Assembly (NCBI RefSeq): GCF_009189165.1
Contig: NZ_CP045118.1
Coordinates: forward strand, 1-64,000
Length of the DNA stretch: 64,000 bases
Origin: Pseudomonas sp. SCB32
Lineage (GTDB): Bacteria; Pseudomonadota; Gammaproteobacteria; Pseudomonadales; Pseudomonadaceae
Direction: 5' to 3'
Below the pieces are notes generated by a model. It was not told the DNA's origin and searched no databases. It saw only the letters and a program-made list of their open reading frames with translations. This document shows, one piece after another, positions 43,230 through 55,189 of this stretch. How positions within the stretch are numbered: the first letter of the stretch is position 1; every line of letters begins with the position of its first letter. A program made the translations under genes and the position numbers.

Positions 43230-44318
43230 ATGCCCTTCCGCCTTCTTATCCCGACACTCGACAGCTGCCTGTGCCGCTGGGTTCCCTGCCTGGCGATCTG
43301 GGCGCTGAGCGGTTGTTCCACGGTGAGTTATTACGGGCAGCTGGCCGACGGTCAGCTGCGTCTTCTGGCCGCCCGCGAACCGGTCTCCGAGGTCGTCGCC
43401 GACCCCACCCGTGACCCTGTCCTGCGCCGGCGCCTGGAGCAGTCCCAGGAGGCGCGCGCCTTCGCCAGCGCCGCGCTGGGCTTGCCGGACAACCGCAGCT
43501 ACCGCCGCTACGCGGATATCCACAGGCCCAATGTGGTGTGGAACGTCTTCGCCACCCCCGAGCTGTCGCTGCGTCCGGTTACCCACTGCTTCCCCATCGC
43601 CGGCTGCGTGGCCTATCGCGGCTACTACGGCGAGGCGGGCGCGCAGGGCGAGGCGAAGCGACTGAAGGACCAGGGGATGGATGTGTACGTCGGCGGCGTG
43701 GAGGCCTACTCGACCCTCGGCTGGTTCGATGACCCGATCCTCAGCAGCATGCTGCGCTGGGGCGACCAGCGTCTGGCCGAGACCATCTTCCACGAGCTGG
43801 CGCACCAGAAGTTCTACCTGCCGGGCGACACCGCCTTCAACGAATCCTTCGCCACCTTCGTCGAGACCGAGGGCGGCCGCCGCTGGCGTGCCGCGCGCGG
43901 CCTGGCGGAGGAGTCGCCACAACTGGAGCAGCAGCGCAAGCGCTTCACCCAGCTGGTGCTCGATACCCGCAAGCGCCTGCAAAAGCTGTATGCCAGTCCG
44001 CGCAGCGATGCCGAGAAACGCGCCGGCAAGGCGGCGGAATTCGAGCGCCTGCGTAGCGAGTACCGCGAACTGTGCGCCCACGAATGGGGCGGCAAGGCGC
44101 CGTTCGACGCCTGGATCAATGGCCCGCTGAACAACGCCAAGTTGCTGCCCTTCGGGCTCTACGACCAGTGGGTGCCCGCCTTTGCCGCACTGTTCGCCCA
44201 GGTCGGCGGCAACTGGCCGGCGTTCTATGCGCGGGTGGAGAAGCTCGGGGCGTTGCCCCCGGCGCAACGGACGGCAGCGCTGGAGCAGCTGATGGCGGGG
44301 CAGCGCGTGGTGTTCTGA
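43230..44318 (+). CDS. Predicted lipoprotein aminopeptidase (DUF2265)
   Basis: The 362-residue product has an N-terminal hydrophobic segment ending in LSGCSTVSYYGQ (lipobox Cys near residue 29). It matches the DUF2265 predicted aminopeptidase family: YYGQLADGQLRLL, the zinc motif HELAHQ (H-E-x-x-H) near residue 190, then NESFATFVETEG with the third ligand Glu. The likely location is the periplasmic membrane face; substrates are unknown. Confidence 0.88.
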   Translation: MPFRLLIPTLDSCLCRWVPCLAIWALSGCSTVSYYGQLADGQLRLLAAREPVSEVVADPTRDPVLRRRLEQSQEARAFASAALGLPDNRSYRRYADIHRPNVVWNVFATPELSLRPVTHCFPIAGCVAYRGYYGEAGAQGEAKRLKDQGMDVYVGGVEAYSTLGWFDDPILSSMLRWGDQRLAETIFHELAHQKFYLPGDTAFNESFATFVETEGGRRWRAARGLAEESPQLEQQRKRFTQLVLDTRKRLQKLYASPRSDAEKRAGKAAEFERLRSEYRELCAHEWGGKAPFDAWINGPLNNAKLLPFGLYDQWVPAFAALFAQVGGNWPAFYARVEKLGALPPAQRTAALEQLMAGQRVVF

Positions 44319-44340
44319 CTACGGAATTGCCCTGCTCTTC

Positions 44341-44433
44341 GTAGGACTGAGGGGGACGCCCAGTCCTTGCTCGCGAACAGATTTCCGGCAACTCCAGCGT
44401 TGGGCGGTTCGCGAGCAAGCTCGCTCCTACAGG
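44341..44433. repeat. REP doublet after aminopeptidase gene
   Basis: GTAGGACTGAGG...TTGCTCGCGAAC and GGTTCGCGAGCAA...GCTCCTACAGG form inverted arms about 90 bp apart. Confidence 0.7.
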
Positions 44434-44440
44434 TTGAATC

Positions 44441-46015
44441 TCACTCCGCCCGATCAGGGCTGTGCAACGGCAGGTCCAGCTGCGCGCGACGGCGCAACCA
44501 CGGGCTCGGCCGGTAACGCGCCTCGCCGTAGCAGGCCTGCAGGCCCTGGAGGATCGTGAGGATGCGCGCTGCGCCGTAGTGCTCGCCGAAGGCCAGCGGA
44601 CCGAACGGATAACCCAGCGCCAGCTGCACCGCCCGGTCCAGCGTCACCGGACTGGCGATACCGCGCTGGACGATCTCGCAGCCCAGGTTGACGATCCCGG
44701 CGATCACCCGCTGGCTGATGAAGCCGGGCGAGTCGTTGATCACCTCCACCGGCACGCCGTCGCTGCCCAGCGCCTGGCGTGCCTGGATCTCCAGTTTCGG
44801 ATCGAGGGCCGGCTGGCGCATCAGCACGCGGCGGCGGTCCAGGTCGGTGAAGGTCTCCAGCGCCAGGCTGCGTTCGGGTGGCAGACCCAAGGCGTCGATG
44901 CAGGTGCTGGCGTCGGTTCCCAGCGGGGTGACCAGGCAGATAGCGCGGGATGACGGCGCCTCACTGGTTTCCAGCACCACGCCACCCTGGGTCAGGATGG
45001 CGGCGATGCGGTGGCGTAGCTCCGGGTCCTGGCTGTCGAGCCAGTACGGCCGGTTCAGCAACACCGGTTCCGGCTGTTCTTCCACCTCGTGCAGCGGCTG
45101 GCCGTCGCGGTAGCGGTAGAAGCCCTCGCCGCTCTTGCGCCCGAGGAGACCGCCGGCCACGCGCTGGGCGGCCAGGGTTGACGGCGTGTAGCGCGGATCC
45201 TGGTAGAACTGCTGGTAGAGCGATTCCATCACCGCGTGGGAGATGTCCAGGCCGGTCAGGTCGAGCAGTTCGAACGGGCCCATGCGGAAGCCTGCGCCGT
45301 CGCGCAGGATGCGGTCGACCTGGGCCGGGCTGGCGATGCCTTCTCCGAGGATGCGCAGGGCTTCGGTACTGAAGGCGCGGCCGGCGTGGTTGACGATGAA
45401 GCCGGGGCTGTCCGGCGACACCGCCGGGAAATGCCCGGCCTGCTCCGCCAGCCGGCTCAGGCGATGCACCACCGACTCGCTGGTGCGCTGGCCGCGCACC
45501 ACTTCGACGATGCGCATCAGCGTCACCGGGTTGAAGAAGTGGAAGCCGGCGACCCGCTCCGGGTGCTGGCAGCGCGCGGCGATGCGGGTGACCGACAGCG
45601 ACGAGGTGTTGCTCGCCAGCACGGCATCCGGCGCTACGCGCTTTTCCAGTTCGGCGAGCAGCGCCTGCTTGGCGCCGAGGTCCTCGATGATGGCTTCGAC
45701 CAGCAGGTCGCAGTCGGCCAGTTCGTCGAGGCTGTGAGTTGGCAGCAGGCGCTGCATCGTGGCGCTGAGCGCCTCGGGGCTGAGCTTGCCCTTGGCCACC
45801 GAACGCTCCAGTAGCTCGCGGTTGAAGGCCAGGGCCTGCTCAATGGTCTGCGGATCGCTGTCGTACAGGCGCACCGGCAGGCCGGCCGTGGCGAACAGCT
45901 GGGCGATGCCACGGCCCATGGCGCCTGCGCCGATCACGCCGATGCGGTGGAAGGACTCGGTCATGCTGCGGGTCTCATCGTGCGAACCTGCTTCAACCAT
46001 AGACGCTGCGCTCAT
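44441..46015 (-). CDS. 3-hydroxyacyl-CoA dehydrogenase (PaaH/PaaC-like)
   Basis: This enzyme oxidises 3-hydroxyacyl-CoA to 3-ketoacyl-CoA with NAD+. The 524-residue product has a Rossmann domain (GVIGAGAMGRGIAQLFATAGLPV near residue 27), the family HFFNPVTLMRIVEVV near 160, and two C-terminal 3HCDH domains (about 210-310 and 415-510), the architecture of PaaH-type enzymes. I chose ATG at 46015 because it overlaps the stop of the preceding small ORF (ATGA) and has GGAG upstream; ATG 45964 would remove 17 residues. It is read away from the IclR gene. Confidence 0.9.
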   Translation of the reverse strand: MSAASMVEAGSHDETRSMTESFHRIGVIGAGAMGRGIAQLFATAGLPVRLYDSDPQTIEQALAFNRELLERSVAKGKLSPEALSATMQRLLPTHSLDELADCDLLVEAIIEDLGAKQALLAELEKRVAPDAVLASNTSSLSVTRIAARCQHPERVAGFHFFNPVTLMRIVEVVRGQRTSESVVHRLSRLAEQAGHFPAVSPDSPGFIVNHAGRAFSTEALRILGEGIASPAQVDRILRDGAGFRMGPFELLDLTGLDISHAVMESLYQQFYQDPRYTPSTLAAQRVAGGLLGRKSGEGFYRYRDGQPLHEVEEQPEPVLLNRPYWLDSQDPELRHRIAAILTQGGVVLETSEAPSSRAICLVTPLGTDASTCIDALGLPPERSLALETFTDLDRRRVLMRQPALDPKLEIQARQALGSDGVPVEVINDSPGFISQRVIAGIVNLGCEIVQRGIASPVTLDRAVQLALGYPFGPLAFGEHYGAARILTILQGLQACYGEARYRPSPWLRRRAQLDLPLHSPDRAE

Positions 46016-46200
46016 GCCGTGGTTCTCCGGGACAACTCCAGATCTCGCAGCTGGCGGCGCAGCAGCTTGCCGGGCTGGTCGGGGTCGGTGTCGTTGCCCT
46101 TCTCGTCCGCCGTGCGCAGCTCGGTATCCACCAGTGCCTGGCCGACGTAGCCGTGTCTGGCGATCTCACGGGCTACGTATCCGGTCTTGGAGGTGGGCAT
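46012..46200 (-). pseudogene. Probable remnant of an AMP-dependent acyl-CoA ligase
   Basis: This 62-codon ORF contains the stretch GYVGQALVDTELRTADEKGND...PGKLL, which follows the A5-A6 core pattern of AMP-forming acyl-CoA ligases (VG-x-ALPxxELRxxDExGNDxxPGExGELL). The domain then stops instead of continuing to the catalytic core. It overlaps the 3-hydroxyacyl-CoA dehydrogenase start by 4 bp. A ligase is the enzyme expected in this beta-oxidation locus. I read it as a deletion relic that may still be translated and coupled; the resemblance is by eye only. Confidence 0.5.
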
Positions 46201-46237
46201 CGACTTCTCCGTACTTTTCCCTGAGCCTTGAATTATT

Positions 46238-46254
46238 GTTCTGCACAGCGAAAC
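46238..46254. promoter_or_regulatory. Putative IclR-type operator, copy 1
   Basis: The minus strand reads GTTTCGCTGTGCAGAAC. Its first 16 bases are identical to a site at 52163-52178. The core TTTCGC-TGT-GCAGAA is an imperfect palindrome. It lies between the IclR gene and the divergent dehydrogenase operon, where its own regulator would bind. Confidence 0.65.
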
Positions 46255-46398
46255 TACATGTCGAAATCGATGGTATGCGATAGGCTGACCCGACGCAACG
46301 AGCAGGCTCGGGACCGCTGCGGGGAAAGCGGCCGATCTGCTATCGTTCGCCCGCGCCGCCAGCGGCGCCCGTCAACAGGATTTCCCCGCCGAGGCCCC

Positions 46399-47184
46399 AT
46401 GAGCGACGACGTCGAAGACAGCAGCAACCCCAAGGACCGCAAGTACGTCGAGGCGCTTGCCCGTGGGCTGGATGTGCTGCGTGCCTTCACCCACGGCTCG
46501 GTGGTGCTCGGCAACCAGGAAATCGCGCGGATCACCGGGCTTCCCAAGCCAACGGTGTCGCGCATGACCTACACCCTGACCAAGCTCGGCTACCTCTGCT
46601 ACTCGCAGCAGCACGAGAAGTACCAGCTGGATTCCGGTGTGCTGGCGCTGGGGTACGCCTACGTCTCCAACCTGCGCGTGCGCCAGCTGGCCAAGCCCTA
46701 TATGGAGGCCTTCGCCCGCCGTACCAACACCACGGTCGGCCTCACCTGCCGTGACTGGCTGTCGATGATCTACGTGGAGAACTGCCGCCCGCCGGAGGCG
46801 ACTTCCCTGCGCATGGACGCGGGCGTGCGCCTGCCGCTGGCCACCACCGCCGCCGGCCGTGCCTACCTCGCCGCGACCCCTGAGCAGGAGCGCGAACACC
46901 TGCTGTCGGCGCTGGAAGCGCGCCACGAAGGCGACTGGAGTGCGATGCGCGAGTCGCTGGAGGCGTCCTTCGAGGAGTATCGCGAGCATGGGTTCTGCCT
47001 GTCCCTGGGCGACTGGGACCGCAACGTGCGAGCGGCCGGCGTGCCGCTGCGCCTGGCGGACGGTGGGCTGATGGCGCTGACCTGTGGGGCGCCGTCGTTC
47101 CAGCTCAGCGAAGAGACGCTGCGTGGGTCGCTGGCCCACGAGCTGGAGATGCTGGCGCGGGATATCGAGAGCCTCGGGGCCTGA
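46399..47184 (+). CDS. IclR-family transcriptional regulator of the beta-oxidation cluster
   Basis: The 261-residue product has an N-terminal winged helix-turn-helix (about 15-75, with LGNQEIARITGLPKPTVSRMTYTLTKLGYL) and an IclR effector domain (about 90-255, with ATSLRMDAGVRLPLATTAAGRAYLA). I chose ATG at 46399; the open frame begins 57 codons earlier over the operator. It is flanked on one side by a 3-hydroxyacyl-CoA dehydrogenase and on the other by acyl-CoA dehydrogenases, whose shared 16-bp promoter element it probably binds. The ligand is presumably a pathway acid or CoA ester (inferred). Confidence 0.9.
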   Translation: MSDDVEDSSNPKDRKYVEALARGLDVLRAFTHGSVVLGNQEIARITGLPKPTVSRMTYTLTKLGYLCYSQQHEKYQLDSGVLALGYAYVSNLRVRQLAKPYMEAFARRTNTTVGLTCRDWLSMIYVENCRPPEATSLRMDAGVRLPLATTAAGRAYLAATPEQEREHLLSALEARHEGDWSAMRESLEASFEEYREHGFCLSLGDWDRNVRAAGVPLRLADGGLMALTCGAPSFQLSEETLRGSLAHELEMLARDIESLGA

Positions 47185-47210
47185 TATTCCCTAACGGGGA
47201 GAACCGATTT

Positions 47211-47236
47211 CGTAGGAGCGGACTCCGTCCGCGATG
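47211..47236. repeat. Half REP element
   Basis: CGTAGGAGCGGACTCCGTCCGCG has one REP end with a small dyad; its partner is missing. Confidence 0.55.
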
Positions 47237-47248
47237 CTCTTGCACTTC

Positions 47249-47282
47249 GTAGGGTGAATAACGCCTAAGGCGTTATCCGCCG
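47249..47282. repeat. GTAGGGTG-type inverted repeat
   Basis: ATAACGCC-TAA-GGCGTTAT is a perfect 8-bp dyad flanked by GTAGGGTGA and CCGCC. It is related to the elements at 11444 and 60854. Confidence 0.6.
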
Positions 47283-47284
47283 TT

Positions 47285-47640
47285 TTGGGGTTAGGTGTTT
47301 CTGCGCCGCTTCGGCGTGTGCTGAGAGGTTTTGTTTCGCCCCCTCGGGCGAGTTACTTTCTCAAACTGCGGATGGCCGCCCCACAGAAAGTAACCAAAGG
47401 TCTTGCCCCTGCATCCGGGTCCCGCTTCGCGGGACTGATTCGCTTCGCTCACCCTGCGGGCCAGCCTTCGGCTGTTACTACGCTGCGCTCCGTTTCCCTC
47501 GCTCCATCGAAGTTTCAGGGGCTCGCGTCGACGGGCCATCCCTGGCCCGACGACGCTCTCGCGACATCCATGTCGCTCAACCCCTGAAACTCCGATTCCA
47601 CTCGGCCTCCTGAAGGGGCGGTTCGGAGTGCGCGGATGTT
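47285..47640. repeat. Large structured intergenic repeat (multi-hairpin)
   Basis: Nested stems cover about 350 bp: GAGTTACTTTCT/AGAAAGTAAC (about 47350-47361 and 47385-47394), GGGTCCCGC-TTCG-CGGGAC, CAGCC-TTCG-GGCTG, GGGCCA/TGGCCC inside an 11-bp perfect outer stem AGTTTCAGGGG (47511-47521) with CCCCTGAAACT (47581-47591). It resembles dispersed repeats seen in other Pseudomonas genomes whose ORFs are often over-annotated. Confidence 0.65.
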
Positions 47641-47691
47641 TCTCTGGAAGACCTCAAAGGCTAGAGCTAGAGCAACAGGCACTTGCGCGGC

Positions 47692-48822
47692 TCACGCCAC
47701 CTCCATCAACCCCGCATACACCTTCAGGTGATGATCATCGTCACCCAACTGGTGGCTGAGCATCACCAGGCGCTTGGCGTGGTGCGCCAGCACGTATTCC
47801 CAGGTCATGCCGATGCCGCCGTGCAGCTGGATCGCCTGCTCGGCCACGTAGCGCGCCGCGCGGGTGACGATGAACTTGGCGGCGGCCAGGGTGCGGCTGC
47901 GCTCGGCGCTGTCGGGTTGGTCGGCGACGCAGGCGGCAAGGATCGCCATGCTGGTGGCCTGCTCCAGCTCGCTGCGCATGTCCACCATTCGGTGCTGCAG
48001 CACCTGGAACTTGCCGATCGGGATGCCGAATTGCTTACGCGTCTTCAGGTAGTCCAGGGTCAGCGCGCAGGCTTCCTGCAGGCTGCCAAGCGCCTCGGCG
48101 CACTGCGCGGCGATGGCGCGGCCGTGTTGGTAACGCAGCGCCGGCAGCGCCTCGCCCGGCGTGCCAATGGCTTCGCCAAGGGCACCGTCGAGGAACAGCT
48201 CGCAGGCGCGCTGGCCGTCCACCGTCGGGTAGTCGCGGTGGCTCACGCCGGCCCGTTGCGGGTCGATGAGGAACAGGCCGATGCCCGTCTCGTCCCGCGC
48301 ATTGCCGGACACCCGCGCCGAGACCAGGATCGCCGTGGCGCTCTGCCCGCCGATAACCACCGCCTTGCGCCCGCTCAGCTTCCAGCCGTTGCCGATTTGC
48401 TCCGCGCGGGTCTGCACGTCGTGCAGCTGGTAGTGGCTCTGTGGTTCTTCCAGCGCGACCGCCAGTTGCGCTTCGCCACTGGCGATACGGGGCAGCCAAT
48501 GGTCCTTCTGCGCGTCGCTGCCCAGCTGGGCGATCAGCCCGCCGCCGTGCACCACTGATTGCAGGTAAGGCTCCAGGCACAGGCCGCGGCCCAGTTCGGT
48601 GAGCACCAGCATGCTTTCCACGCCGCCGCCGAAGCCGCCGTGGCTTTCCGGCAGCGACACTGAGGTCAACCCCAGCTCGCCGAGCTGGCGCCAGAAGTCG
48701 GCGCTGTAGCCCAACTCGCTCTTGCTGAAGCCCTCGCGCTTGTCGAACGGATAGGCGTCGCGCACCAGGCGCGCCGCGGTGTCCTGCAGCATCTGCTGCT
48801 CTTCGCTCAGTTTGAAGTCCAT
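47692..48822 (-). CDS. Acyl-CoA dehydrogenase, small-subunit type
   Basis: The 376-residue flavoprotein has the acyl-CoA dehydrogenase fold (N-terminal LPESHGGFGGG near residue 58, C-terminal IQLHGGIGMTWEY near 335). It lacks both usual catalytic glutamates: the IVD-like position reads RYQHGR, and the MCAD-like YEGT motif is absent. Such subunits typically pair with a catalytic partner, here the gene 10 bp upstream. It is last in the three-gene operon. Substrate unknown. Confidence 0.88.
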   Translation of the reverse strand: MDFKLSEEQQMLQDTAARLVRDAYPFDKREGFSKSELGYSADFWRQLGELGLTSVSLPESHGGFGGGVESMLVLTELGRGLCLEPYLQSVVHGGGLIAQLGSDAQKDHWLPRIASGEAQLAVALEEPQSHYQLHDVQTRAEQIGNGWKLSGRKAVVIGGQSATAILVSARVSGNARDETGIGLFLIDPQRAGVSHRDYPTVDGQRACELFLDGALGEAIGTPGEALPALRYQHGRAIAAQCAEALGSLQEACALTLDYLKTRKQFGIPIGKFQVLQHRMVDMRSELEQATSMAILAACVADQPDSAERSRTLAAAKFIVTRAARYVAEQAIQLHGGIGMTWEYVLAHHAKRLVMLSHQLGDDDHHLKVYAGLMEVA

Positions 48823-48832
48823 GGCCCTGGCC

Positions 48833-50023
<1,191 letters not shown>

Positions 50024-50032
50024 GGCGGGTCC

Positions 50033-52126
<2,094 letters not shown>

Positions 52127-52162
52127 GCCGTGCTCCGTTTAGAGTTGTTTTAACGGAATTAT

Positions 52163-52178
52163 GTTTCGCTGTGCAGAA
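52163..52178. promoter_or_regulatory. Putative IclR-type operator, copy 2
   Basis: GTTTCGCTGTGCAGAA is identical over 16 bases to the minus strand of 46239-46254, 6 kb away. It lies between the FadB-like operon and the divergent epoxide-hydrolase-like gene, so one regulator could control both. Confidence 0.65.
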
Positions 52179-52375
52179 TACGGTGATGATTTTGGGTTGT
52201 CGAGTAAGGCTCACCGGGAAAGGCACCCTACGGCCCTGCGCGAGCAAGCTCGCGCCTGAAGCAGATGCATCGGCGTGGGGTGCTGGTGAGAGCGCTACAT
52301 TCGCCCGATGAATACGATTCGGGCTGCGCTCCAGGCGCGGCATAGTTGAGTCTGGCACTCATGCAAGGTCGCGCC

Positions 52376-53326
52376 ATGAACGAGTTCGAACACCAGCTGC
52401 TGGCCGTCAACGGTATCCAGCTCAGCCTCTACAGTTGCGGCCCGGCAGAAGGCAAACCGGTGTGGCTGCTGCACGGCTTTCCCGAGTGCTGGCATTCCTG
52501 GCAGCACCAGATGCGCGCCCTCTCCTCCGCCGGCTACCGCGTGTTTGCCCCGGAGATGCGTGGCTATGGCCAGACCAGTGCGCCGGAAGCGGTGGATGCC
52601 TACGACGTGCTGACGCTCTGCGCGGACATCCAGGGTGCCATGGAGGCCCTTGGGCACGAGCGCGTGGCGATGGTCGGCCACGACTGGGGCGCGCCGGTGG
52701 CTTGGCATCTGGCGCTGCTGGAGCCTCGGCGTGTCGAGGTGCTGGCGACCCTTTCGGTGCCGTTCGCGGGCCGCGCCAAACGTCCTGCGCTGGAGATCAT
52801 GCGCGAGGTATTCGCCGGCAAGTTCTTCTACATCCTCTACTTCCAGCAGCCCGGCCGCGCCGAGGCCGAGCTGGATGCGGACATCGCCGTCAGCCTGCGT
52901 CACTTCCTCGGAGACAACGTGCGCCTGGCGCCGGAGCAAGCGCCCGACGGCCGGCTGTTCGACGGTCTGCCGACACCACCTGCGCAACCGGCCTGGTGCA
53001 GCGCCGAGGACTTCCAGTGGTATGTGCGCACGTTCGAAGACCGTGGCTTCCACGGCGCGCTGAACTGGTACCGCAACTTCGAGCGCAGCTGGCAGCGCAC
53101 CGAGCCGCTGGCCGGGCGCAAGGTCGAGCAGCCGACGCTGTTCCTGATCGGTGACCGAGACCCGGTGGGCCGTTTCGAGGCCTACGCCCTGCAGCGTATG
53201 CCCGAGCATGTGCCGAATCTTACGCAGCATGTGCTGGAGAACTGCGGCCACTGGATCCAGAACCAGCAGCCGGAGCGGGTCAACGCGCTACTGGGCGACT
53301 TCCTCGCGCGTCACTACCCGGCCTGA
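52376..53326 (+). CDS. Alpha/beta hydrolase, epoxide-hydrolase type
   Basis: The 316-residue product has the epoxide hydrolase motifs: oxyanion HGFPE near residue 37, nucleophile elbow GHDWGAP (Asp nucleophile, near 104) and the C-terminal CGHW with the catalytic His. I chose ATG at 52376 because AAGG lies about 8 bp upstream; earlier in-frame starts (52361, 52346) are possible. The divergent position next to a beta-oxidation operon suggests a role in the same acid catabolism; the substrate is unknown. Confidence 0.87.
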   Translation: MNEFEHQLLAVNGIQLSLYSCGPAEGKPVWLLHGFPECWHSWQHQMRALSSAGYRVFAPEMRGYGQTSAPEAVDAYDVLTLCADIQGAMEALGHERVAMVGHDWGAPVAWHLALLEPRRVEVLATLSVPFAGRAKRPALEIMREVFAGKFFYILYFQQPGRAEAELDADIAVSLRHFLGDNVRLAPEQAPDGRLFDGLPTPPAQPAWCSAEDFQWYVRTFEDRGFHGALNWYRNFERSWQRTEPLAGRKVEQPTLFLIGDRDPVGRFEAYALQRMPEHVPNLTQHVLENCGHWIQNQQPERVNALLGDFLARHYPA

Positions 53327-53329
53327 CGC

Positions 53330-53785
53330 TCAGGGCTGGCGACGCATGCCGATGTGCGGGATATCGTCTTCCAGGTAGACCTCGGTGACCGGCGTGAAGC
53401 CGTAGCGGCCGTAGTAGCCTTGCAGGTGCGCCTGTGCCGAGAGGTAGATCGGCAGGCCCGGCCAGCGCTGGGCGATGAATTGCAGCGCCTGTTCCATCAG
53501 TTGGTGCCCGAGGCCGGTGCCGCGGCCCTGTGGAGCGATCACCACGCGGCCGATGACCACGTCACCTTGGTGGCGCTGCGGGTCGAGCAGGCGCAGGTAG
53601 CCGAGCAGCTGGCCACCCTCTTCCACCATCAGGTGGCAGGTGTCGCCGATGAGGTCGAGGCCATCGACTTCCTGGTAGGGGCATTTCTGCTCGACCACGA
53701 AGACTTCGGTGCGCAGGCTGAGGATGGCGTACAGCTCTTCCTTGCTCAGGTCGCTGTGGTGCTTGCAGGTCCAGTTCCGGGCCAT
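53330..53785 (-). CDS. elaA: ElaA-like GNAT N-acetyltransferase
   Basis: The 151-residue product has the GNAT acetyl-CoA loop VIAPQGRGTGLGHQLMEQAL (near residue 79) and the ElaA signature LSLRTEVFVVEQKCPYQEVDGLD (near 22). The acceptor substrate is unknown. It is convergent with the hydrolase gene, only 3 bp between stops. Confidence 0.88.
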   Translation of the reverse strand: MARNWTCKHHSDLSKEELYAILSLRTEVFVVEQKCPYQEVDGLDLIGDTCHLMVEEGGQLLGYLRLLDPQRHQGDVVIGRVVIAPQGRGTGLGHQLMEQALQFIAQRWPGLPIYLSAQAHLQGYYGRYGFTPVTEVYLEDDIPHIGMRRQP

Positions 53786-53827
53786 GGGGATGCTCCTGTC
53801 GATGAGGCGCCCATGTTAGCGCGCCTC

Positions 53828-54745
53828 TCAGACCGGCGCCTGGAAGCGCAGGTGGGATGAGCCGCCGAGGTGGCGCCGCAGTGCCTCGATGGCGACCTTG
53901 ACCTTGGCCGGCTGGGCGTCGCGACGTGGCGTGACGGCGTAGATACCGAACGGAGGCAGCGTCCAGTCCGGCAGCAGGCGCTGCAAGCGGCCCTCCTCCA
54001 GCGCCTCGCGGACTTCCGGTTCGGGTTGCGCGGAAACGCCCAGGCCGTCGAGGGTGAACTGGCGCAGGGCGATCATGCTGTTGGCGGCGACGCGCGGCTC
54101 CAGGCGCAGCTTGCAGCCCTCCCCGCCAGGTCCGCTGAAGTTCAGGTAGCCCTGGTGCGCGACGGTATTCAGCGCCAGCCAGTCCACCCCTTGCAGTTGC
54201 TGTGGATGCTCGATGGGCGGCAGACGCCTCAGGTAGGACGGCGCGGCGCAGATGACGTTGTTCCACTCGGCCAGATGGCGCGCCACCAGGCTGGAGTCCG
54301 ACAGGCTGCCGACGCGGATGGCAAGGTCGATGCGCTGCTCGATCAGGTCGATCTGCTCGTCGTGGAAGAACAGCTGCAGGCGCAGTTGGCGGTGATTTTC
54401 CAACAAGGGGCGCAGGGCCTCGGTGATCAGCTTGCCGGAGAAGCCCACCGGGGCGGCCAGGCGCAGCTCGCCGACCGGCGCCTCGCGCCATTCGCCCAGG
54501 CGCTGCTCGGCCTCTTCGGCGATCGCCAGCATCTGCGCGCAACTGCGGTAGAAGGCTTCGCCCGCTTCGGTCAGGGTGAGCTTGCGGGTGGTGCGGTGCA
54601 GCAGCGTCACCTGGGCGTGGGCTTCGAGCTTGCGGATCTGCTGGCTGACCGCCGAGGGGGTCATGCCCAGGCTCTCGGCGGCAGCGGCCATGGAGCCGCG
54701 GGCCACCACGGTGGCGAAGACCGCCATGCCCTTGAGGTTGTCCAT
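53828..54745 (-). CDS. LysR-type transcriptional regulator
   Basis: The 305-residue product has a LysR helix-turn-helix (about 3-62, with SMAAAAESLGMTPSAVSQQIRKLE) and the GcvA/DhgA-like effector domain (about 90-295). I chose ATG at 54745 (MDNLKGMAVFATVVARG), because the upstream open frame has no family residues. It is divergent from the DUF2218 gene (97-bp gap), a likely target. Confidence 0.87.
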   Translation of the reverse strand: MDNLKGMAVFATVVARGSMAAAAESLGMTPSAVSQQIRKLEAHAQVTLLHRTTRKLTLTEAGEAFYRSCAQMLAIAEEAEQRLGEWREAPVGELRLAAPVGFSGKLITEALRPLLENHRQLRLQLFFHDEQIDLIEQRIDLAIRVGSLSDSSLVARHLAEWNNVICAAPSYLRRLPPIEHPQQLQGVDWLALNTVAHQGYLNFSGPGGEGCKLRLEPRVAANSMIALRQFTLDGLGVSAQPEPEVREALEEGRLQRLLPDWTLPPFGIYAVTPRRDAQPAKVKVAIEALRRHLGGSSHLRFQAPV

Positions 54746-54842
54746 TGTGAAGCTCCACTTAAGAGTGAAAGGCAAAATAGCGGGTTTTTCCCTGGATTTC
54801 CCACGCCTAGCATGACAACTCCCGAAAAAGGAGACGAGAACG

Positions 54843-55130
54843 ATGCCGCTAAGCCGTGCCACTGTCGCTACACCTGATGCCGCGCGCTACCTCAAGCGCC
54901 TGTGCAACCACTTCGCGCACAAGCTCGCTGTCGAACTGACCGAGGATCGCGGCGTGCTGCGCTTCGATTTCGGCACCTGCCGTCTGCACGCGACCCCCGA
55001 TGCCCTGCTGATGGACGCCGAAGCAGCCGATGCACAGGCGCTGGAGCGCCTGCAGAACGTGGTGGTCAGCCACCTCGACCGTTTCGCCTGGAAAGAAGGG
55101 CAGCTGCCGGTCGATTGGCAGGCTGTCTGA
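54843..55130 (+). CDS. DUF2218 domain protein
   Basis: The 95-residue product matches DUF2218: TPDAARYLKRLCNHFAHK, LRFDFGTCRLHATPDALLMDAEA and LERLQNVVVSHLDRFAW. Related genes are often next to siderophore or metal-uptake regulators, but the function is unknown. GAGACGAGAACG precedes the ATG. A strong terminator follows. Confidence 0.87.
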   Translation: MPLSRATVATPDAARYLKRLCNHFAHKLAVELTEDRGVLRFDFGTCRLHATPDALLMDAEAADAQALERLQNVVVSHLDRFAWKEGQLPVDWQAV

Positions 55131-55159
55131 CCCGCTTTCGAAAATAAGCTCGAAAAAAC

Positions 55160-55188
55160 CAAAAACCCGGCCTAGGCCGGGTTTTTTG
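55160..55188 (+). terminator. Intrinsic terminator after DUF2218 gene
   Basis: AAAAACCCGGCC-TA-GGCCGGGTTTTTT. Confidence 0.93.
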
Positions 55189-55189
55189 T

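Larger units (their letters stand above)
47185..47691. other. 507-bp non-coding region filled with repeats
   Basis: The gap between convergent iclR and acyl-CoA dehydrogenase genes holds a half REP (47211-47236), a GTAGGGTG-type inverted repeat (47249-47282) and a 350-bp structured repeat (47285-47640). Open frames within it are artefacts of stem-loop sequence. No gene is supported. Confidence 0.7.

Noticed and set aside
47285..47587. 100-codon frame in the structured repeat
   Set aside because: The sequence is explained by nested stem-loops and the peptide has no domain.
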